A stretch of DNA of 64,000 nt. It comes from Sipunculus nudus. Taxonomy: Eukaryota > Annelida > Sipuncula > Golfingiida > Sipunculidae. Under the pieces are notes generated by a model. That model was not told where the DNA came from. It saw only the letters and a list, made by a program, of their open reading frames with translations, and did no database searches. The DNA lies in contig CM049319.1 in NCBI GenBank assembly GCA_026874595.1, forward strand, positions 66,677,917 through 66,741,916, read 5' to 3'. The translations under genes and the position numbers were made by a program. Below are positions 61,581-64,000 of the stretch, piece by piece (positions within the stretch are counted from its first letter, which is position 1; each line of letters starts with the position of its first letter).

Positions 61581-62331
61581 ATGTGTGTGCGTGTGTGTGA
61601 TGGGAAGGGGTTAAACAGAATCGAGTTATGTTAAACACATGATAACAAATTAAAAGTACCTAATTTCAAATAGTTCTGCTTTTATTAATTGTTGCGTTGT
61701 AACGATCTATCTTGTTTATGAAACATTCTGAAACATGTCCATGGGTATTTTGGTGCTGGTGTGTGTGAGGGAGAGAGAAAGAGAGAGAAAGGATTTATAG
61801 ATTGTGTTAACCACAGCAGTAACCAACTAAAGAGGGCATTGGCTAATTAAAGTTTTAACATATTTCTTAATTAAGTGCATGGATGCTGGCGGTAAAGCAT
61901 ATTCAGGGTTCGAAATTAGTGCAGGATCACGGGATGTTTTTGAGGTCACCTTAAAGGTTTTTGATTTTTCAAGGTTGAGCTTAACAGGTATAGGCCTAAG
62001 CGATTCTTTGGACTTTACAACATAGTAAAATTATATATAACTGAAGTGTTAGACATAACCTTTCTATTTCACATATCAAGAAAGTCATTTATTTTAAATT
62101 AAATGTGTGAATTAGGTAAAATTCTTGGGTAATTTTCTGTCCTTGTCAGACTGCCTGGCAGGAACATTTGAAAATAATTCGGAGCCCTAAATGTCAAACT
62201 ACAGTGGGGATGGAAGTGAAACGGTCCTTTAAGGTCTTAAGCCGATATGGTTCCGTTTAGTCCCGAAGTGGCAAGTATTGTCTGTATTTGGCTATATATA
62301 ACAATAATTCTTTATACGTGTATATATAGGT
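61581..62331. other. No gene seen
   Basis: Unique AT-rich sequence up to the solo LTR. Confidence 0.5.
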
Positions 62332-63133
62332 TGTCACAGGTGCTCTTTTTATTATTTGACACGGGCGTAACTCCTGTTGTGGCGCTCGTGTCTGGCCGCG
62401 TATTACATTCTGTGTTTGATCCGTACTGGTTGAACTCTTGTTTTTATGCTGGCTTAGGGCGAGATCACGTGTACACCATGGTGTGCAGAGGCACGGCGAT
62501 GTCTTTCTAGAGTATTCCTGAAACGCGTGTTTACTGTGATGGCGCAAGATGTTATAGACTATTCGAGAAGTGGAAAATTCTCGGCTTGGGGTGTGAAGGT
62601 ATATGAAGGGACTGAGTTTTAGAACGGAAGGGCAGAGAGAGAGAGCAGCAGAGCAGATTCAAGCGGACGCAGAAGCGTGTGTCAGGGCCTTATCCAACGA
62701 ATTCGGCAATTATTGATTTTCAAAGACTTTCTCCTGGGTTTTATGCATTTGGACTTCAGTTTACTTTCTGGGTTGTTGCAAGAACTTTCCACTGGACTGT
62801 CATTCTCCGAGAGATTACATTTAAAGGACTTAACGTTGTGATGGTGTTGTTATCCAGGTACTGTGCACATACATTATTTTTCTGTGATTGTATTGGCTTG
62901 TTGCTGTACCGCTGTTTTACTGTATAATTGTATTGATTAAGTGTATTGTAATGTTAGGGTTGTTTAAAGAATAAATTATAGTAATTTGTTAACAAAAAAC
63001 CACTGACTTCTTTTTTCATTCCCCTAGACATTTCACGCTGCCTAGTGTTACAGAATCTGATTTGTTTTTATCTCCGTTACAAAATTTGTGTTCATCACGC
63101 ATACGTGATCTGCTTATATTAGGTTCCGTAACA
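62332..63133 (+). mobile_element. Solo LTR, copy 3
   Basis: 802 bp, TGTCACAGGTGC ... CCGTAACA, in opposite orientation to copies at 26752 and 31808 and collinear with their reverse complements. It is flanked by a perfect 4-bp duplication AGGT (62328-62331 and 63134-63137), the clearest of the three. TATA-like GTATATGAAG lies at about 62600 and AATAAA near 62970, consistent with U3, R and U5 on the plus strand. An 82-codon frame at 62679-62927 in R is shared with copy 1 but is broken in copy 2 and is not supported as a gene. Confidence 0.9.
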
Positions 63134-63167
63134 AGGTATATATAATTTACTTATGTATAAAGACATG

Positions 63168-63299
63168 TATTTATATATAAATATATATATATATCTTTAT
63201 ATACATTTATATATATATAAATATATTAAGATACATCTAAATTTATATATATAAATGTATATTTATGTAATTATATTTTACACATATTTACACATACAT

Positions 63300-63362
<63 letters not shown>

Positions 63363-63420
63363 CAGAGAGAGAGACAGACAGATAGACAGACAGATAGACA
63401 GGGACAGACGGTAGTAGATC
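63168..63420. repeat. TA-rich and (GA)n/(GACA)n compound microsatellite
   Basis: Interrupted TA sequence to about 63300, pure TA to 63348, then GAGAGA and GACAGACAGATAGACA repeats. Confidence 0.95.
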
Positions 63421-64000
63421 TGTATACGGTGGTCTGGCTCTACTACCATTGTCTATCATACCATGCGGGGTAAGGTGAAGTGTATTCTATTCAAAAACGT
63501 CTTATTAATTTACAGTTGTTCTAGTATAATACCTCGGCGCAGATAAAGACTGCTTGTCACATAAAAGGTCACCCGTAACTGAATAGTGAGTGGCATCCTC
63601 TATAAAGAATTGTTCTGTGAGCTAAACTTTCTCTAAGCCGGAGCACGGGAACCACAATCAGGCCTTTGGACACCTTATATCCTGAACTACACGCCTTTCC
63701 CTAAAAGCAATGATGTCGCGTATTTCACTTAATTTGTATCAATTTGCATAGGAACTAAACAAATCTAGCGTGAGTAAATATGCATATATAGCTATACCAA
63801 TTACTAACTCGAGGAACATAATCAGCCCCCGGACACTTGTGTTCAGATTACGACTTGATTGGTCCATGTAGTCAGTATTTATTTCCTGATAAAAATGTCT
63901 ATGTTATCTGAAGAAGACACCTCTGACCGTCCCCGCATGTAAGCGGCGAACTTTAAATAACACAGTGGTAAATCGGGGACCTTTGTGGGAAGGCGTTGAT
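63421..64000. other. No gene seen
   Basis: Unique sequence to the window end. Confidence 0.5.

Overview
The window looks like animal nuclear DNA from a marine lophotrochozoan, most likely a mollusc and possibly a bivalve. It is AT-rich, has no operon-like gene packing, and is full of (TA)n, (GT)n and (GA)n microsatellites. It also carries tRNA-derived SINEs, L1/Tx1-like LINE fragments, LTR-retrotransposon debris and tandem-repeat-cored elements resembling the Helitron-like 'pearl' elements described in oysters. The organism call is an inference from repeat style. I recognise no intact host protein-coding gene; most of the window is intergenic or intronic.

Layout. 1-4.4 kb is unannotated AT-rich DNA. 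4.4-5.9 kb has a TA microsatellite, an old minus-strand SINE, and a broken retroelement gag/protease region (altered zinc knuckle, DTG protease motif) followed by 50-bp repeats. 8.6-9.0 kb is a diverged 178-bp duplication. 12.06-16.08 kb is the densest mobile-element cluster: a Helitron-like element with 180-bp core repeats (12061-14127), a second palindrome-headed element nested inside it (about 13069-13750), a SINE with a perfect 18-bp target-site duplication (14157-14606), and an array of 290-350 bp repeats (14640-16080). 17.2-19.6 kb holds a GCCTCCGCC-type dispersed repeat and a small inverted-repeat (MITE-like) element. 23.43 kb has a striking 65-nt hairpin.

Three solo LTRs of one family lie at 26752-27557, 31808-32629 and 62332-63133; each starts TG, ends CA and has a 4-bp target duplication. 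A tRNA-derived SINE lies at 29.1-29.46 kb. Two minisatellites (45-bp units at 33.41-34.54 kb, 29-bp units at 42.4-42.78 kb) produce long but meaningless open frames. 36.15-36.8 kb and 58.53-58.95 kb carry another tRNA-headed repeat of about 271 bp, partly in tandem. 49.38-49.85 kb is a broken Tigger/pogo-like transposase N-terminus on the minus strand. 51.41-54.17 kb (minus) and 55.37-57.35 kb (plus) are two degraded LINE ORF2 copies; the second is a 5'-truncated insertion with a 12-bp target-site duplication and poly(A) tail.

There is no gene network to describe. What interacts here are generations of mobile elements: nested insertions, solo-LTR formation by recombination, SINEs presumably moved by LINE machinery, and tandem-repeat expansion. 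I found no convincing new biological system. The best leads are the cluster of elements sharing one architecture (palindrome, then CT-rich run, then tandem core repeats) at 12-16 kb and the long hairpin at 23.43 kb.
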